Shown piece after piece: positions 9,075 to 19,180 of a stretch of 64,000 bases of DNA. The notes below the pieces were generated by a model, which was not told the origin of the DNA, made no database searches, and was given only the letters and a program-made list of their open reading frames with translations. Within the stretch, counting starts at the first letter, position 1. The number at the start of each line of letters is the position of its first letter. Made by a program: the position numbers and the translations under genes. The stretch comes from Candidatus Vallotia laricis (GTDB lineage: Bacteria; Pseudomonadota; Gammaproteobacteria; Burkholderiales; Burkholderiaceae), in assembly GCF_020541325.1 (NCBI RefSeq), contig NZ_CP047399.1, forward strand, positions 186,001 to 250,000. Direction: 5' to 3'.

Positions 9075-12005
9075 ATGCAAACTATCGAGAATGCCATGTC
9101 CAATCAGCCTAATAATGCATCCTGCTTGCCGTATAGAAATACCTCGGAGTATGAGTCGCGCTCATTGGTACCTCAAACGAGGTTTACTAGCTATAAAGTT
9201 ATACGACGAAACGGGAGTGTAATGTCGTTCGAGCCATCTAAGATTACGATTGCAGTACGCAAAGCTTTTCTTGCCGTTACTGGAGACCAGGGTGCCACGT
9301 CAGCGCGTGTTCGTGAATTGATTGAGACTTTAACGAATGGTCTTGTATTCACCCTTCTTCGAAGCCGGCCGAATGGCGGAACATTTCATATAGAGGATAT
9401 TCAGGATCAGGTCGAGCGCGCGCTAATGAGAGCTGGCGAGCATAATGTCGCTCGCGCCTACGTACTATATCGCGAGAAACGCACTGCGGAGCGTACGTAT
9501 GAGGTAGAACACAAGCCTGTACAAGAAAAGTTAAGCGTAAGCGACAACGGCATTATGTATCCACTAGATCTTTCTGTCTTACGTAATGTGATTACCGCTG
9601 CATGCGACGGATTTGGTGATGTAGTCAGCGCAGAATTAGTAATTACTGAAACAATTAAAAACCTCTATGACGGTGTTCCATTGACGAAGGTGTACGACTC
9701 GGCGATCCTTGCTGCGCGCACAATGATTGAGAGAGAGCCAGCCTACAGCCAGGTTACCGCAAGGCTACTGTTACATATAATCCGACGCGAGGTACTTGGA
9801 GAAGAAGTGTTTCAGTCCGAGATGGAGGGGAGATATGGGGAATATTTCTTGCAGTTTTTAAATCAAGGCGTTGAGGCTGAGTTACTCGACGAGAAGCTAC
9901 TGCAATTCGATCTTCAGAGGCTGGCCGATGCGCTAGATTCGTTGCGCGATCTGAAATTCAGCTATCTAGGATTACAGACGCTATATGACCGTTATTTTTT
10001 GCACGTGAATGGCAATCGCATTGAAATGCCACAGGCCTTCTTCATGCGAGTAGCGATGGGTCTCGCGCTAAACGAGACCGATCGCGAAGCGAGAGCGATC
10101 TCATTTTATAATGTACTATCGAAATTTGATTTCATGAGCTCGACGCCAACGCTATTTAATTCCGGAACGCGCCGCTCACAAATGTCATCGTGTTACCTCA
10201 CAACCGTTGCGGATGACCTAGATGGCATATACGAAGCACTAAAAGAAAATGCACTATTATCTAAGTTTGCTGGCGGACTTGGAAATGATTGGACCCGTGT
10301 GCGTGCGCTCGGATCCCATATCAAGGGAACCAATGGAAAGTCACAGGGAGTAGTGCCTTTCCTAAAGGTTGTTAACGATACAGCGGTAGCAGTTAATCAG
10401 GGTGGCAAGCGCAAGGGCGCGGTATGCGTATATCTTGAAACTTGGCATTTAGATATTGAGGAGTTTCTCGAGCTGCGTAAGAACACCGGAGATGATCGTC
10501 GCCGTACGCATGATATGAATACCGCAAACTGGATTCCAGATCTATTCATGAAACGGGTGATTGAGGGTGGCGACTGGACACTATTCTCGCCATCTACCTG
10601 TTCAGATTTGCATGATAAATTCGGTACTGAGTTTGAGCAAGCATATGTCGAGTACGAAAAACAAGCCTCGTGCGGCGAACTAAAGTTATTTAAAAAGATT
10701 CCAGCTGTGCAACTATGGCGTAAGATGCTTGGGATGCTATTCGAGACTGGTCACCCATGGATTACATTTAAGGATCCGTGCAATATATGCTCACCACAGC
10801 AGCATGTAGGTATCGTGCATTCCTCGAACCTCTGCACTGAAATCACGTTGAATACAAGCGATAGTGAGATTGCTGTTTGTAATCTAGGCTCGGTCAATCT
10901 AGTGGCACATATGAAGCATAGCGCAGACGGCAATTATGTACTAGATCATGATAAGCTAAAGCACACGATTAGCATCGCAATGCGCATGCTAGATAATGTC
11001 ATCGACATTAACTACTATGCAGTTGCTAAAGCGCGAAACTCGAATTTAAAGCATCGTCCGGTTGGGATAGGTATCATGGGATTTCAGGACTGTTTGCACC
11101 TGCTACATGTGCCATATGCATCGCAGCAGGCGATGGAATTCGCGGATCGCTCGATGGAAGCTGTCTGCTACTACGCATACTGGGCGTCCGTTGAACTAGC
11201 AATCGAGCGCGGGAGCTACTTGTCTTATCGTGGTTCACTATGGGATCGCGGGATTCTCCCGCAAGATACGCTTAAACTACTCGCTGACTCGCGTGGCGGC
11301 TATGTCGAGGTAGATTTATCTGAGACGATGGACTGGGCCTCATTACGAGAGCGTATTACTATATATGGTATACGCAACTCGAACTGCGTTGCGATAGCCC
11401 CGACCGCAACAATTTCGAATATTGTTGGTGTATCTGCGTGTATCGATCCAACGTTCCAAAACTTATATGTAAAGTCTAACTTATCTGGTGAATTCACGGT
11501 CATCAATGGATACCTGGTACAAGACCTAAAATCACGCGGTCTTTGGGACGAAGTGATGGTAGCTGATTTAAAGTATTTTAATGGATCGCTAGCACGTATT
11601 GATCGTATTCCAGTCGATCTGCGCGAGATATATGCAACTGCGTTCGAAATGGATCCGAAATGGCTCGTTGAGGCTGCTGCACGCCGGCAGAAGTGGATCG
11701 ATCAAGCACAATCGTTAAATATCTACATGGCTAGTGCTTCTGGTAAGAAGCTAGAGGAAATTTATAGACTCGCCTGGCTGCGAGGATTAAAGACGACATA
11801 CTACTTACGTACGCTTGCTGCAACGCACGTCGAGAAGTCAACGGTTGCGCACGGGGTACTTAATGCAGTGCGATCTAGCTCAACTTTGCGCCATACCGAT
11901 ACATGTATTCCTATTGATACAGAATTACATAATGAGATCGCAACGCCAGTATGTATTCTAGGTCCTAGCGATGTAGGGTTTGATGAGTGCGAATCCTGTC
12001 AGTAA
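9075..12005 (+). CDS. nrdA: Class Ia ribonucleotide reductase, large subunit
   Basis: Reduces ribonucleoside diphosphates to deoxy forms with NrdB. An N-terminal ATP-cone (about residues 30-125, YKVIRRNGSVMSFEPSKI) is followed by the catalytic barrel. Active-site cysteines are visible: one in SQMSSCYL, the radical-site N-C-E in SSNLCTEI, a partner in EIAVCNLGSVNL, and the C-terminal redox pair in CESCQ. Start ATG 9075 has TAGGAG eight bases upstream; a TTG at 9045 is in frame but lacks a site. 976 aa, normal for Burkholderia. It is under a tandem NrdR operator. Confidence 0.97.
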   Translation: MQTIENAMSNQPNNASCLPYRNTSEYESRSLVPQTRFTSYKVIRRNGSVMSFEPSKITIAVRKAFLAVTGDQGATSARVRELIETLTNGLVFTLLRSRPNGGTFHIEDIQDQVERALMRAGEHNVARAYVLYREKRTAERTYEVEHKPVQEKLSVSDNGIMYPLDLSVLRNVITAACDGFGDVVSAELVITETIKNLYDGVPLTKVYDSAILAARTMIEREPAYSQVTARLLLHIIRREVLGEEVFQSEMEGRYGEYFLQFLNQGVEAELLDEKLLQFDLQRLADALDSLRDLKFSYLGLQTLYDRYFLHVNGNRIEMPQAFFMRVAMGLALNETDREARAISFYNVLSKFDFMSSTPTLFNSGTRRSQMSSCYLTTVADDLDGIYEALKENALLSKFAGGLGNDWTRVRALGSHIKGTNGKSQGVVPFLKVVNDTAVAVNQGGKRKGAVCVYLETWHLDIEEFLELRKNTGDDRRRTHDMNTANWIPDLFMKRVIEGGDWTLFSPSTCSDLHDKFGTEFEQAYVEYEKQASCGELKLFKKIPAVQLWRKMLGMLFETGHPWITFKDPCNICSPQQHVGIVHSSNLCTEITLNTSDSEIAVCNLGSVNLVAHMKHSADGNYVLDHDKLKHTISIAMRMLDNVIDINYYAVAKARNSNLKHRPVGIGIMGFQDCLHLLHVPYASQQAMEFADRSMEAVCYYAYWASVELAIERGSYLSYRGSLWDRGILPQDTLKLLADSRGGYVEVDLSETMDWASLRERITIYGIRNSNCVAIAPTATISNIVGVSACIDPTFQNLYVKSNLSGEFTVINGYLVQDLKSRGLWDEVMVADLKYFNGSLARIDRIPVDLREIYATAFEMDPKWLVEAAARRQKWIDQAQSLNIYMASASGKKLEEIYRLAWLRGLKTTYYLRTLAATHVEKSTVAHGVLNAVRSSSTLRHTDTCIPIDTELHNEIATPVCILGPSDVGFDECESCQ

Positions 12006-12293
12006 TGTTAATGTGTTAGATGATAGTATTTATGAATAAATTGCTTATACTAATGCAGATTATAGTAAGGTACTTGAAAAGTATTATTTTTGCACATGTC
12101 ACATGTATAGAAAGCTCAGTAATTAAAAGGAATGGAGGTTTACCTGTTTCGCCGATCCAGAAAAGAAGTGATATGAAGGCCTTAAAGATCAAGTGTGTAC
12201 GAGAGTCTTAATAGAGACTATTAGGATGATATTATTTGTCAATAGACCTTTCATCGATAGTGCAAAGTTGCCACAACCCGATCTAAATTAATA
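12006..12293. other. nrdA-nrdB spacer
   Basis: 288 bp. A 63-codon open frame at 12020-12211 resembles no protein I recognise, has no good ribosome binding site and is low-complexity hydrophobic then basic; I treat it as noise. Burkholderia often has a small hypothetical gene here. Confidence 0.5.
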
Positions 12294-13529
12294 GTGAAAC
12301 CCATACCCAACTGGAATAACCAGATTGCCGACGAAATTTCTACGAATATTCCGCAACCCACAGTGCGAAAAAAGATAACTACCGGAGATGTAGAAGCGTC
12401 TATCGGGTACAAAGCGCAAGCTACTACTACGCCATCTGAGATGGCGATGGATGTTGCTAAGATCGATCGCATGATTGCGCCAGTTATCTTGTCCCCGGAA
12501 CTCCTGCCCGGGGATCGCATAAATGCGACTGACAAGCGAATTATTAATGGTAAGACGGATGTGAATCAGCTTGTGCCGTTCAAGTATAAATGGGCGTGGG
12601 AAAAGTACCTCGCTGGCTGTGCAAACCACTGGATGCCACAGGAAATCGATATGTCTCGCGACATTGCGCTCTGGAAAAATCCAAGCGGGTTGACCGACGA
12701 TGAGCGCCGCATTGTTAAGCGCAACTTAGGTTTTTTCGTCACAGCTGATTCACTTGCGGCTAACAATATCGTACTTGGCACATATCGTCACATTACTGCC
12801 CCCGAATGCCGTCAGTTCCTGCTACGCCAGGCATTCGAGGAGGCTATTCATACGCATGCATACCAATATATCGTAGAGTCGCTTGGCCTAGATGAGGGTG
12901 AAATCTTTAATGCGTACCGTGAGGTACCATCGATCCGTGCAAAAGATGAATTTTTGATTCCGTTTATATATACGCTAACCGACCCATCATTTAAAACTGG
13001 AACGCTTGCGTCAGATCGAGAGCTTCTAAAGTCCTTAATTGTTTTCGCATGCCTTATGGAAGGGCTGTTCTTCTATGTAGGATTCACACAAATACTAGGG
13101 TTGGGTCGACAGAATAAGATGACTGGTGCTGCTGAGCAGTACCAGTATATCCTGCGCGATGAGTCAATGCACTGCAACTTTGGTATCGACCTGATCAATC
13201 AAATAAAACTTGAAAATCCAGATTTGTGGACTCCGGCATTCTGTAAAGAGATTCGTGGCTTATTTAAGCATGCGGTCAGACTTGAGTGTCTATATGCAGA
13301 AGATACAATGCCGAACGGCGTACTAGGATTAAATGCTGGGATGTCTAAAAGTTACTTACGTTTTATCTGCAATCGCCGCTGCCAGCAGATCGGATTAGAA
13401 CCATTGTTCCCAAGTGGGGAAAATCCATTTCCCTGGATGAGTGAGATGATTGATTTAAAAAAAGAGCGTAACTTTTTTGAGACACGAGTGTTTGAGTATC
13501 AGACTGGTGGTACCCTAAGTTGGGAGTAG
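12294..13529 (+). CDS. nrdB: Class Ia ribonucleotide reductase, small subunit
   Basis: Holds the diiron-tyrosyl radical used by NrdA. The iron ligands are all present: Asp in [10 protein letters not shown], Glu and His in [10 protein letters not shown] (which also carries the radical tyrosine), Glu in CLMEGLFF, and Glu and His in DESMHCNFG. The C-terminal tail that docks on NrdA is intact ([12 protein letters not shown]). The first 85 residues are a poorly conserved Burkholderia-type extension. The start is uncertain: GTG 12294 gives an IPNWNNQ N-terminus resembling the family LNWDDE, but there is no clear ribosome binding site. Confidence 0.96.
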   Translation: MKPIPNWNNQIADEISTNIPQPTVRKKITTGDVEASIGYKAQATTTPSEMAMDVAKIDRMIAPVILSPELLPGDRINATDKRIINGKTDVNQLVPFKYKWAWEKYLAGCANHWMPQEIDMSRDIALWKNPSGLTDDERRIVKRNLGFFVTADSLAANNIVLGTYRHITAPECRQFLLRQAFEEAIHTHAYQYIVESLGLDEGEIFNAYREVPSIRAKDEFLIPFIYTLTDPSFKTGTLASDRELLKSLIVFACLMEGLFFYVGFTQILGLGRQNKMTGAAEQYQYILRDESMHCNFGIDLINQIKLENPDLWTPAFCKEIRGLFKHAVRLECLYAEDTMPNGVLGLNAGMSKSYLRFICNRRCQQIGLEPLFPSGENPFPWMSEMIDLKKERNFFETRVFEYQTGGTLSWE

Positions 13530-13888
13530 TATACTGAGTTAGATTTAGTGTATATCGCGCCTAATAGCGGAAATATTTTTTATACGGTTGCTGTATATCG
13601 CATTCCATATAAATAGACGGTCAATAACACTATTTAACCTTGAGTAGCATTAGAAAACTAACTTCCAAAAAGTTTTGGACTAGTATAGCGCCTCAGGCTT
13701 AAATATTTCTGTGCTTGATGAGGATACAAGAGCTGTTTAGCTAAACTTATACCCAATTTCAGCATGAATTATTTTTGTCAATATGTAAATATTTAAAAAA
13801 TAACTATTCAGTTGTTGCGTTTAAGGAAAGCTTCCGCGGGAAAAAGTGATAAGAGTTCTATAACTCTTTTAAATATAAAGGAAGAAAA
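13530..13888. other. Gap between nrdB and the H1-like gene
   Basis: 359 bp without a gene. Just before the next start there is a 7-bp hairpin (AAGAGTT / AACTCTT, about 13851-13867) and then a purine-rich AAAGGAAG ribosome binding site. A promoter for the H1-like gene is expected here but I cannot place it. Confidence 0.45.
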
Positions 13889-14095
13889 ATGCTCTCTTCA
13901 AAAAAAGTAATAAATAAAAAAAAATCGCTGCCGACTAAGAATATTACCGTAAAGAAGCCAGTACAGGTTAAAAAAACCCAACAGAGGAAAACTTCCTCTG
14001 TTGGGTTAATGCCAGTTATACAATCTAATACGACAGTGAGGACTGTGTTAAATCCAGCTGCAGCATGGCCATTCCCAACTGGAAGTCGTCCATAG
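13889..14095 (+). CDS. Miniature histone H1-like DNA-binding protein
   Basis: A 68-aa, very basic protein. The N-terminal half is lysine-rich (SSKKVINKKKSLPTKN, VKKPVQVKK); the C-terminus LNPAAAWPFPTGSRP is what I recall as the tail of the Burkholderia histone H1-like alanine/lysine-rich protein encoded next to nrdB. Free-living forms carry a much longer KKAAAKK-type repeat, so the repeat has collapsed and lost its alanines. A strong AAAGGAAG site sits ahead of ATG 13889. A perfect 15-bp-stem hairpin occupies its middle. Role in nucleoid compaction is inferred from family resemblance. Confidence 0.72.
   Translation: MLSSKKVINKKKSLPTKNITVKKPVQVKKTQQRKTSSVGLMPVIQSNTTVRTVLNPAAAWPFPTGSRP
13975..14007 (-). 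terminator. Perfect hairpin inside the H1-like gene, terminator-like on the minus strand
   Basis: 15-bp perfect arms (13975-13989 and 13993-14007) with an AAC loop. Read on the minus strand the stem is followed by a T run, as in an intrinsic terminator. It would stop antisense transcription entering from the pfkB side. On the plus strand it is translated as part of the gene (KTQQRKTSSVG). Confidence 0.6.
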
Positions 14096-14532
14096 TAGGA
14101 TCGTCTAAAAATGAGATATCCTATACTGGGCTAAGATATTTCTTTTAGCACATCGCGCGTGTTCTGTTGTTTTACGGATGGCAACCGAGTGTGAACTGTT
14201 CATATAACATGCCTTGTTGGTTATTAATGCGCGATTCAGTGGTTGATGTTCTTGGGCGATATCGTGATTTTAGGCTGTTGGAGGTGTTAGTCTATTGGTA
14301 ATAGACTAACACTATTGGCATATAAAACATCGTTTTTTGTCATTAGCAGTGATTTAATCAATAACATATACTGTTTATATAGCAGTGATTTTTAGTGTTT
14401 TTGTTTGCGCGCGTTGTAACTATAACGTATATAGATATTAGAGATCTAGCAGACATAAAATAGAAAGTGGGTTACAAGCGAGAGGAGTAAAAGAAACCAT
14501 CAAGGTGATAAATACCTGTCTACTAATTAATA
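14096..14532. other. Convergent gap, H1-like gene to pfkB-family gene
   Basis: No gene. It contains a perfect 13-bp inverted repeat with a 3-base loop (14284-14296 / 14300-14312), a candidate bidirectional terminator though the T run is weak. An 11-bp direct repeat (AGCAGTGATTT) occurs near 14345 and 14381. Confidence 0.55.
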
Positions 14533-14569
14533 CATTCAACTATCGATTATTCTAATCGATAGTTGAATG
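14533..14569 (-). terminator. Hairpin formed from the 3-prime end of the pfkB-family gene
   Basis: Perfect 17-bp arms (14533-14549 and 14553-14569), loop of 3. In the mRNA the left arm is the last codons of the kinase gene, the loop is its final GAA codon and the right arm starts with the TAA stop. The downstream arm is therefore an inverted copy of coding sequence. The tail is AT-rich rather than a clean U run. Confidence 0.7.
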
Positions 14570-15485
14570 CGGCTTCGAAACGGTCAATAATTTCTATTCG
14601 ACTTAATGCGTAAGTTTGCGGTCCTTGATGCTCAATTTTAATTGAGCCCATCAGGCTTGCTAAGCGCCCAGTAGTAGACCAATCTAGTCCGCTTTCAATA
14701 CCATAGAGTAGGCCACTGCGAAAAGCATCACCACAACCAGTGGGTTCAACAATGCGTTCTGCGGGTACGACTGGAATAGCCTCTATACTGTTTCGGTGAT
14801 AAATCACCGCTCCCAATGCGCCGCGTGTGATAATCAACGCATCTACGCGCTGTGCGATGTCAGCTATAGACCAACCCGTTTTTTTGCTCAAAAGCCTCGC
14901 CTCGAAATCATTGACCGAAACATAGGTCGCAAGTTCAATTATTTGGCACAACTGAGTACAATTTAGGATTGGCAGACCTTGGCTTGGATCAAACATAAAC
15001 GGAATATCTGCTTTCGCGAATTGTTCCGCGTGCTCGTACATACCTTTTGCGCTATCTGGCGCGACAATCCCGAGCGTGATGTTTTGAGCGTCGCTAATAT
15101 GATTTAGGTGACTTAATAACATAGCCCCAGGATAAAATACGGTGATTTGATTGTTTTCTAGGTCAGTTGTTATCATTGCTTGTGCCGTGTGCGTGTTAGG
15201 CAAAACACGCACACAATCACGACGTATACTTAGTGAGTCGAGTCGATCTAAATAGCACTGAGCGTCAATTTCGCCGACTGTTGCCATGATTAGCGGATCG
15301 CCCCCTAATAACTTGAGACCATATGCGATATTCCCAGCGCAGCCACCAAATGCACGGTGCATAGATGGAACAAGAAAGCTTACGTTTAGAATATGAATTT
15401 GGTCTGGTAAGATATGCTCACGAAAGTGTCCTTCGAACATCATGATATTGTCGTACGCAAGCGAACCACAGATTAGCGTAGCCAC
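14547..15485 (-). CDS. PfkB-family carbohydrate/nucleoside kinase
   Basis: Ribokinase-fold kinase of the type annotated in Burkholderia as adenosine kinase or carbohydrate kinase; exact substrate unknown. 312 aa. The N-terminal PfkB signature region GGCAGNIAYGLKLLGGDP is present, and the C-terminal anion-hole motif reads PTGCGDAFRSGLLYG, with the catalytic Asp (the canonical form is DTxGAGD). The start MATLICGSLAYDNIM is the family N-terminus. It lies upstream of prmA and accCB as in Burkholderia, but the genes between it and prmA are gone. Its 3-prime end folds into a perfect hairpin spanning the stop codon. Confidence 0.9.
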   Translation of the reverse strand: MATLICGSLAYDNIMMFEGHFREHILPDQIHILNVSFLVPSMHRAFGGCAGNIAYGLKLLGGDPLIMATVGEIDAQCYLDRLDSLSIRRDCVRVLPNTHTAQAMITTDLENNQITVFYPGAMLLSHLNHISDAQNITLGIVAPDSAKGMYEHAEQFAKADIPFMFDPSQGLPILNCTQLCQIIELATYVSVNDFEARLLSKKTGWSIADIAQRVDALIITRGALGAVIYHRNSIEAIPVVPAERIVEPTGCGDAFRSGLLYGIESGLDWSTTGRLASLMGSIKIEHQGPQTYALSRIEIIDRFEAAFNYRLE

Positions 15486-16393
15486 AGTGGTGATTCCTTA
15501 TGATAGATTCAGTGCCGGATCGCTGATGTATGGGTGCGTACTGGCACCGGGTACAGATACGTTTGTCGATGCATAGCTCACCCCCCACCCCCCCTATTGA
15601 TGGGCCTCCCACGCCAGGAACGGTATAGAGTTTATTCTATGTGCAACAGGTATTGCGCCGTAATTTGAAGCAAAATTTCCGATACTTGTTTATTGCGCTC
15701 TTATCCAGCCCAATAGGGGGGGGTATGTGTTATCAGTACAATTCTAAAGGGGTTATGTACACCTGGGTTGTCTAGCAAGTTTACTAGTTACAGAACGTTA
15801 GGCTGTTGTCATATTTTTCAATTGTGTCAAGCTTTACTACGAACTAAGCAAGTCTTAATTATCATTACAGCTTTCGTTCTGATTTATTGAACTAGCGTGT
15901 TTTATACGCTCCATTGTGATTCTAGAACTGGATACACGGATATAACTTAAGCAGTGTTACGGTACGGTTTTTGTGGTGGGGTTTGTTCTATTGCGGTGTT
16001 CTATCAATATTATTGACTGAATATAAATGAGCGCCTCTTCTGAGGCTATATTACTGCGAAGTAATTCGCGCAATAAATCATATAGTTAGAATAAGCGAGA
16101 TAACTAGGGTGTGCACTTTTAAGGCCGTTATTAAAATAACGGCTCTCAGTAAATAGGCTTAGTGTCTCCCAGGTTAGACCATGATCTATTTACAATTCTG
16201 CCATCAATTAGTAATTAGAGCCATTCCGCCTCGCATCGTTAAAATAGCCTTATTATAATCATAATGCGCTAAGCTCTAGCACGATAATTGGCTGGTACGC
16301 TCTGGCAGGTGGTACTAAAGCCGAAAAGTGGTGGGTTAGTAGCGAACTCTAGGTTCGCAGATTACTATTGAACTCGCAAACCACGTACACCAG
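15486..16393. other. Gene-free gap with G/C tracts
   Basis: 908 bp where Burkholderia typically carries a DUF3426 protein gene and others between prmA and the PfkB-family kinase. I see no remnant. It holds C6-A-C7 (15581-15594), G8 (15716-15723), a perfect 9-bp repeat with 2-base loop (16124-16132 / 16135-16143) and a GCGAAC/GTTCGC stem near 16345. The two G/C tracts and their TATTG/CAATA flanks are mutually complementary over about 12 bases. Confidence 0.55.
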
Positions 16394-17326
16394 TTAATCT
16401 ATTTGGCCTCTATCTGTAATGCTAATTAACTCTTTAGGCCGACACCCGGCTAAGCAAACCCACCCTTCCCGTTCGCACCATATGGAAAGATGTATATAAC
16501 TTGCGTAGGCTGCCACGACTGCGTCTACCTGGCATGTTAGTATACCGGATAGTGCAAGTCTTCCTCCTGGCTTTACCTTAGAGGCTAGAATGGAAGCCAT
16601 GAGTTTCAGCGGATTAGACAGTATATTAGCAACAACTATATCGAATTTGTTTGCTGGGCACTCATGGGGGAATTTATACGTGATCTCGACATGATTATGC
16701 TTACTGTTACGCTGAGTTAATTCAATCGCCTGTGGATCAATATCGACACCCACAACTGGTGAGGCACCACATTTGCATGCGAGTATCGACAGGATACCAG
16801 AGCCACATCCATAGTCGAGTAGAGAATTTCCAGCCTGAACGTGCTGCTCGATCCATTCCATGCATAAGCGCGTAGTCGGATGTCTTCCGGTACCAAAAGC
16901 GAGCCCCGGATCGAGTTTCAATACTACAGCGTCCTGCTTTGGCGCATCGTGCCATGTTGGCACAACCCAGATTTTCTGGCCAATATGGATTGGCTTTAAG
17001 TGAGTTTGTATTAGTTTAAGCCAATCTTGTTCGTGAACGTTGCGGGTAGTGAAAGCCGGCAGCATAGGCATTTCGGCCTTATTCGCAGCAGCTACTAATA
17101 AAATAGTGGGATCCTGCTTCGACCCTAGCATCGCAATCACCCGTGAGTGCATCCATACAACCTGACCCGATATGAGTCCGGATTCATCGAATAGCGCTTG
17201 TTCATACGGCGTTTCTGAATCTGCATCTTCGATGCAGACTGATAATACGCCAAGCTCGAGTAACGCGTCTGATAAGGACTCGGCGCTATTGCGATCAACT
17301 TCTACGACAACTTCGCGATAGCTCAT
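16394..17326 (-). CDS. prmA: Ribosomal protein L11 methyltransferase
   Basis: SAM-dependent methylation of ribosomal protein L11. 310 aa; an N-terminal L11-recognition domain is followed by the methyltransferase domain with [15 protein letters not shown], the SAM loop [23 protein letters not shown] and the catalytic-site [10 protein letters not shown]. Start [11 protein letters not shown] is standard. Last gene of accB-accC-prmA, 24 bp after accC, the same operon order as in Burkholderia. Confidence 0.96.
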   Translation of the reverse strand: MSYREVVVEVDRNSAESLSDALLELGVLSVCIEDADSETPYEQALFDESGLISGQVVWMHSRVIAMLGSKQDPTILLVAAANKAEMPMLPAFTTRNVHEQDWLKLIQTHLKPIHIGQKIWVVPTWHDAPKQDAVVLKLDPGLAFGTGRHPTTRLCMEWIEQHVQAGNSLLDYGCGSGILSILACKCGASPVVGVDIDPQAIELTQRNSKHNHVEITYKFPHECPANKFDIVVANILSNPLKLMASILASKVKPGGRLALSGILTCQVDAVVAAYASYIHLSIWCEREGWVCLAGCRPKELISITDRGQID

Positions 17327-17350
17327 GTCTATTGAGCCTATTTAGGGGAC

Positions 17351-18697
17351 TTACTGCTTAGTGGCCAATTTATTTTCAAGATGATGAATGCTCGTACCAC
17401 CCTGGATAAACTTGGCGTCTAGAATTAATTCCCGGTGCAATGGAATATTCGTCTGAATACCCTCGACCACCACTTCAGATAATGCAATACGCATCCGGTT
17501 AATCGCCTGTTCACGAGTTGTGCCGTACGCAATAATTTTCCCGATCATTGAATCATAGTTGGGCGGTACATAGTAACCATTATACGCATGTGAGTCTACT
17601 CGAATGCCTGGTCCACCTGGCGCGTGCCATGATGTGATTCGTCCTGGCGATGGTGTGAACTTGAATGGATCTTCCGCGTTGATTCGACATTCAATTGCAT
17701 AACCGCGAAATGTAATATCACGTTGTCGTATCGATAGTTTTTCACCTGCAGCGATACGGATTTGCTCCTGAACAATATCTACGCCTGTGATTAGCTCGGT
17801 CACCGGGTGCTCAACCTGGATCCGAGTATTCATTTCAATAAAGTGAAATTCGTCATTCTCATACAGAAACTCAAACGTGCCAGCACCCAAGTAGCCCATT
17901 TTTTTGCATGCTTCAGCACAACGATTGCCAATCCGGTCGATGAACCTACGTGCGATATGAGGTGCTGGCGCTTCTTCGATTATTTTTTGATGGCGCCTCT
18001 GCATCGAGCAGTCGCGTTCACCAAGCCAGATTGCGCTTTTAAACGAGTCAGCTAGTACCTGGATCTCGATATGTCTAGGATTCTCCAGGAATTTTTCCAT
18101 ATAGACTTTAGGGTTATCGAAAGCGCGGGCTGCCTCTTCACGTGTCATGTTGACTGCGTTGACAAGTGCCGCTTCCGTATGTACGACTCGCATACCACGC
18201 CCACCACCACCGCCGGCAGCTTTGATAATAACTGGATAACCAATCGAGCGCGCAATCTTGATGATCTCTTTTGGGGCGTCTGGTAAAGCGCCTTCTGAAC
18301 CCGGGACACACGGAACTCCCGTCTTAATCATTGTTTGTTTAGCACTCACTTTATCTCCCATGAGGCGGATGGTCTCGGGACGTGGTCCAATAAACGTGAA
18401 GCCAGATTGTTCAACCCGTTCCGCAAAATCAGCGTTCTCAGATAGGAAGCCATAGCCCGGATGAATCGCCTCAGCATCGGTTACTTCTGCTGCACTAATA
18501 AGTGCTGGCATGTTGAGATAGCTCAGGTTTGATGGGGCTGGACCAATGCAGACTGCTTCGTCAGCAAGGCGCACATACTTTGCTTCTTTATCGACCTCGG
18601 AATAAATAACAACCGTTTTAACCCTAAGTTCGCGGCATGCTCGCTGAATGCGCAATGCAATTTCTCCGCGATTAGCGATGAGTATTTTCTCAAACAT
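17351..18697 (-). CDS. accC: Acetyl-CoA carboxylase, biotin carboxylase subunit
   Basis: ATP-dependent carboxylation of biotin on AccB, first half-reaction of malonyl-CoA synthesis. 448 aa; starts [16 protein letters not shown], has the ATP-grasp glycine loop GGGGRGMRV, the [15 protein letters not shown] and [19 protein letters not shown] segments and the catalytic [14 protein letters not shown]. The C-terminus is a few residues shorter than usual. 15 bp downstream of accB. The carboxyltransferase genes accA and accD are not in this window. Confidence 0.97.
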   Translation of the reverse strand: MFEKILIANRGEIALRIQRACRELRVKTVVIYSEVDKEAKYVRLADEAVCIGPAPSNLSYLNMPALISAAEVTDAEAIHPGYGFLSENADFAERVEQSGFTFIGPRPETIRLMGDKVSAKQTMIKTGVPCVPGSEGALPDAPKEIIKIARSIGYPVIIKAAGGGGGRGMRVVHTEAALVNAVNMTREEAARAFDNPKVYMEKFLENPRHIEIQVLADSFKSAIWLGERDCSMQRRHQKIIEEAPAPHIARRFIDRIGNRCAEACKKMGYLGAGTFEFLYENDEFHFIEMNTRIQVEHPVTELITGVDIVQEQIRIAAGEKLSIRQRDITFRGYAIECRINAEDPFKFTPSPGRITSWHAPGGPGIRVDSHAYNGYYVPPNYDSMIGKIIAYGTTREQAINRMRIALSEVVVEGIQTNIPLHRELILDAKFIQGGTSIHHLENKLATKQ

Positions 18698-18712
18698 TAG
18701 CAGAGTGACCTA

Positions 18713-19180
18713 TTAGTCAATTACAAATAGAGGTTGACCATATTCAACAGCCTGGCCATTTTCAGCAAGGATTTCTTTGACCATGCCTGTCTTGTCGGAT
18801 TCGATCTCGTTAAGTAGTTTCATGGCTTCAATAATGCAAACTATTTGGCCTGCTTTAATCGACTCACCTATTTGTACATATGAATCACCTCCTGGTGACG
18901 GTGCCCGGTAAAATGTGCCGACCATCGGTGAGGTAATCACATGATCCCGCGATAAAGTAATAGTATTTGAAACTGTGCCGGACTCAACTGACACAGCAGT
19001 ATCTTGAATTCCGGTCGCTCCTATTATTTTCGGTGCAGCTGTATATTGTGCCTGGGGAAAATAGACCGGTGGTGCGTTCTTAACAATCCGGACTTTTCCT
19101 TCGTTTTCGGTGACTTCAAGTTCTGAGATGCTAGACTCGGATACTAGGTCGATCAAGGTTTTAAGTTTGCGTAGATCCAT
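18713..19180 (-). CDS. accB: Biotin carboxyl carrier protein of acetyl-CoA carboxylase
   Basis: Carries biotin between AccC and the carboxyltransferase. 155 aa from ATG 19180 ([13 protein letters not shown], the family start); an earlier in-frame start adds 12 unlikely residues. The N-terminal helix is followed by a flexible linker, then the biotinyl domain with the modified lysine in EAMKLLNEI near residue 120 and the preceding protruding-thumb region ([15 protein letters not shown]). Head of the accB-accC-prmA operon. Confidence 0.96.
   Translation of the reverse strand: MDLRKLKTLIDLVSESSISELEVTENEGKVRIVKNAPPVYFPQAQYTAAPKIIGATGIQDTAVSVESGTVSNTITLSRDHVITSPMVGTFYRAPSPGGDSYVQIGESIKAGQIVCIIEAMKLLNEIESDKTGMVKEILAENGQAVEYGQPLFVID

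Noticed and set aside
12020-12211. 63-codon open frame between nrdA and nrdB
   Set aside because: No ribosome binding site, no recognisable similarity, and composition typical of AT-rich non-coding DNA.
16320-16392. tRNA-like stem region with GCGAAC/GTTCGC after prmA
   Set aside because: No full cloverleaf, no acceptor stem and no proper T-loop could be drawn.
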